Assembly (NCBI GenBank): GCA_007132365.1
Contig: SLOS01000436.1
Coordinates: forward strand, 1 to 17,870
DNA: 17,870 nt
Direction of reading: 5' to 3'
Origin: Bacteroidales bacterium
Lineage (GTDB): Bacteria; Bacteroidota; Bacteroidia; Bacteroidales; PUMT01
Notes under the pieces: generated by a model
What the model was told of the DNA's origin: nothing
Database searches by the model: none
The model's input: the letters and a program-made list of their open reading frames with translations, nothing else
Translations under genes and position numbers: made by a program
Shown here: one piece after another, positions 16,386 through 17,870 of the stretch
How positions within the stretch are numbered: position 1 is the stretch's first letter
Layout of the letters: each line of letters begins with the position of its first letter

Positions 16386-17624
16386 ATGAAAGGGGTAATT
16401 CTATTATTTTGTACAATTTGTATTATTAGTGCCTCTATTGAGGGCCAAACCTATAATATCGTTATAAAAGGCGGACATGTAATTGATCCCAAAAACAGAA
16501 TTGACGAAGTTATGGATATCGCTGTTAAAGACGGGATAATTGTTCGGGTCGCAAAAAATATTGATGAGAAAGAAGGGGTTCAGGTTGTTAATGCCCGTGG
16601 TTTTTATGTTACCCCCGGTCTTATTGATATGCATGTGCACGTCTTTAATGGAATTGATCTGGATTTTGAGTACTGGGAACATCCGGTCTCAATTGTACCT
16701 GATGGATTTACTTTCAGGGTGGGTGTTACCACTGTAGTTGATGCCGGCGGCTCCGGATGGCGTACATTTCATACTTTTAAAAGGCGGGTAATTGACGTTT
16801 CCCAAACCAGGGTGCTGGCATTTCTGAATATTCTTGGCACAGGCATGAGGGGTGTAATATTTGAACAGAATCTTCTTGATATGGATCCTGAAATTACCGG
16901 GAAATTTGCCAGGGATTATCCGGACGATATTGTAGGAATTAAACTGGCACATTTTTACGGTCCTGACTGGACAGCAACGGAAAGGACAGTTGAAGCCGGG
17001 AGGCTTGCAGATATTCCTGTTATGATTGATTTCGGCGGGAGCGATCCTCATCTTCCCCTTGAAGAGTTATTTATGGAATACCTTCGTCCGGGGGATATTT
17101 TTACTCATACTTTTGCAAGGTTAGGTAGAAGAGAGAATATTGTTGACAGGCAAACCAATACATTAAAACCTTATGTAAAAAAAGCCCAAACCAGGGGTAT
17201 TGTTTTTGATGTTGGCTATGGTGCCCTTAGTTTCGCGTATTCACAAGCCATACCTGCCATAAATAGCGGATTTTATCCCGATGTAATAAGCACAGACATT
17301 CATACTTTAAGTATGAACAGTTCAATGAAGGATATGCTGACAACTATGTCGAAATTTCTGGCTATGGGGATGGATCTTCAAAGTGTAATTAAAGCAAGTA
17401 CATGGACACCGGCCCTGGTTATCGGCAGGGAGGAATTGGGTAATCTTTCTCCCGGGGCTGAAGCCGATATAGCAATATTTAATATTAGGAAAGGAAGATT
17501 CGGACTCTTTGATGCTTATGGAGACAGGATGGAAACCGGTGAAAAACTTGAATGTGAAATGACCATACGTGCAGGAAAGATTGTTTATGATTTAAATGGT
17601 ATTGCAGACCCGTTATTAAGGTAA
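16386..17624 (+). CDS. Exported amidohydrolase-superfamily metallohydrolase
   Basis: This 412-residue protein has a short signal peptide (cleavage near EGQ, residues 19-21). It carries the amidohydrolase fold: an N-terminal beta domain (VIKGGHVIDP, 26-35), HVH metal ligands His83 and His85 after TPGLIDM, the carboxylated-lysine candidate Lys186 in GIKLAHF, His241 in FTHTF, Asp304 in STDIH, and a closing beta strand motif (LSPGAEADIAIF). The strand-5 position that is usually His reads Asp215 in PVMIDFG, a change I associate with a distinct subgroup of this family. Relatives include dihydroorotase-like and EF0837/Atu3266-type deacetylases and esterases. It may deacylate an N-acyl or O-acyl glycan product, but nothing proves this. 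It follows the GH78 fusion after 140 nt on the same strand. Confidence 0.9.
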   Translation: MKGVILLFCTICIISASIEGQTYNIVIKGGHVIDPKNRIDEVMDIAVKDGIIVRVAKNIDEKEGVQVVNARGFYVTPGLIDMHVHVFNGIDLDFEYWEHPVSIVPDGFTFRVGVTTVVDAGGSGWRTFHTFKRRVIDVSQTRVLAFLNILGTGMRGVIFEQNLLDMDPEITGKFARDYPDDIVGIKLAHFYGPDWTATERTVEAGRLADIPVMIDFGGSDPHLPLEELFMEYLRPGDIFTHTFARLGRRENIVDRQTNTLKPYVKKAQTRGIVFDVGYGALSFAYSQAIPAINSGFYPDVISTDIHTLSMNSSMKDMLTTMSKFLAMGMDLQSVIKASTWTPALVIGREELGNLSPGAEADIAIFNIRKGRFGLFDAYGDRMETGEKLECEMTIRAGKIVYDLNGIADPLLR

Positions 17625-17654
17625 TTGAAATAATCGAAAAATAAATTTAAGGAG

Positions 17655-17674
17655 TTCTATTTAAAAAAATAGAA
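17655..17674 (+). other. Perfect AT-rich inverted repeat downstream of the amidohydrolase gene
   Basis: TTCTATTT (17655-17662) and AAATAGAA (17667-17674) pair fully around an AAAA loop, 30 nt after the stop codon. Such weak hairpins after a gene can act as terminators or 3'-end protectors, but there is only one G-C pair per arm. Function is uncertain. Confidence 0.3.
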
Positions 17675-17702
17675 ATGGACAATTTATAAAAAATCAACGA
17701 AG

Positions 17703-17783
17703 ATGAATAAACCGTATAATTTTCTGTCAGGGGTGCTTGTGGCAGCATGTTTTCTGTTGCAGCTAATGTTTTGTTTAGTCTGA
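17703..17783 (+). CDS. Possible start of an exported or membrane protein with an early stop
   Basis: An ATG in an A-rich leader begins a 26-codon frame, MNKPYNFLSGVLVAACFLLQ followed by LMFCLV, which looks like a lipoprotein or membrane signal (VAAC lipobox near Cys16). It ends in TGA at 17781. The second frame is open from 17720 to the window edge and encodes hydrophobic residues (for example MAVRFVVFLILTIYYVFLRC from 17795). A frameshift between these two would join them, or the second frame is a separate partial ORF. The window ends before this can be settled. The spacer from 17625 contains this start and the AT-rich repeat at 17655, and nothing else that I can name. Confidence 0.2.
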   Translation: MNKPYNFLSGVLVAACFLLQLMFCLV

Positions 17784-17870
17784 TTACCATAAAGATGGCA
17801 GTCAGATTTGTGGTATTTTTGATTTTAACAATTTATTATGTATTTTTGAGGTGCATTATGTATAACATAA

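Overview
The window reads as a chromosomal glycan-degradation locus from a member of the Bacteroidota, or a near relative. Three things support this. The spacers are AT-rich, and the starts lie in A/T-rich leaders with almost no Shine-Dalgarno sequences. Many products carry Sec or lipoprotein signals. A C-terminal FISUMP (Fibrobacter succinogenes major paralogous) domain is present. Several proteins also resemble families that I recall as common in Planctomycetes and Verrucomicrobia, so the phylum is inferred, not proven. All nine well-supported genes lie on the plus strand. I see no tRNA, rRNA, CRISPR array, transposase, SusC/SusD pair or regulator.

Layout. (1) 3-3368: the 3' part of a large secreted PQQ-type beta-propeller protein with a FISUMP domain at its C-terminus; its start lies left of the window. 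(2) 3460-5469: a divergent sialidase-like (BNR/Asp-box) lipoprotein, then a short-chain dehydrogenase 12 nt downstream. (3) 5635-7866: a canonical GH33-type sialidase lipoprotein, then a Gfo/Idh/MocA oxidoreductase, again 12 nt downstream. (4) 7920-11749: a secreted TIM-barrel glycosidase-like protein of an unassigned GH20/GH67-like family and a secreted formylglycine sulfatase that resembles S1_16. (5) 11750-11958: a spacer with a protein-like 49-codon frame. (6) 11959-16245: a 1428-residue fusion of a complete GH78 alpha-L-rhamnosidase, a small helical module and a sialidase-like propeller. (7) 16386-17624: an exported amidohydrolase. (8) 17625-17870: the apparent start of another exported or membrane protein whose reading frame is interrupted.

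How the genes fit together (inference). Most of the hydrolases are lipoproteins or exported, so they would act at the cell surface or in the periplasm. They would remove sulfate, alpha-L-rhamnose, a sialic acid or other ulosonic acid, and possibly a uronic acid or N-acetylhexosamine from a sulfated, branched glycan. The two oxidoreductases have no signal peptide and would process released sugars in the cytoplasm. The substrate is not fixed by the sequence. A sulfated rhamnose-containing algal or exopolysaccharide, or a mucin-like sialylated sulfated glycan, are the leading options. The most unusual points are the GH78-propeller fusion, the repeated sialidase-like/oxidoreductase pairing with identical spacing, and the unassigned 788-residue glycosidase-like protein.
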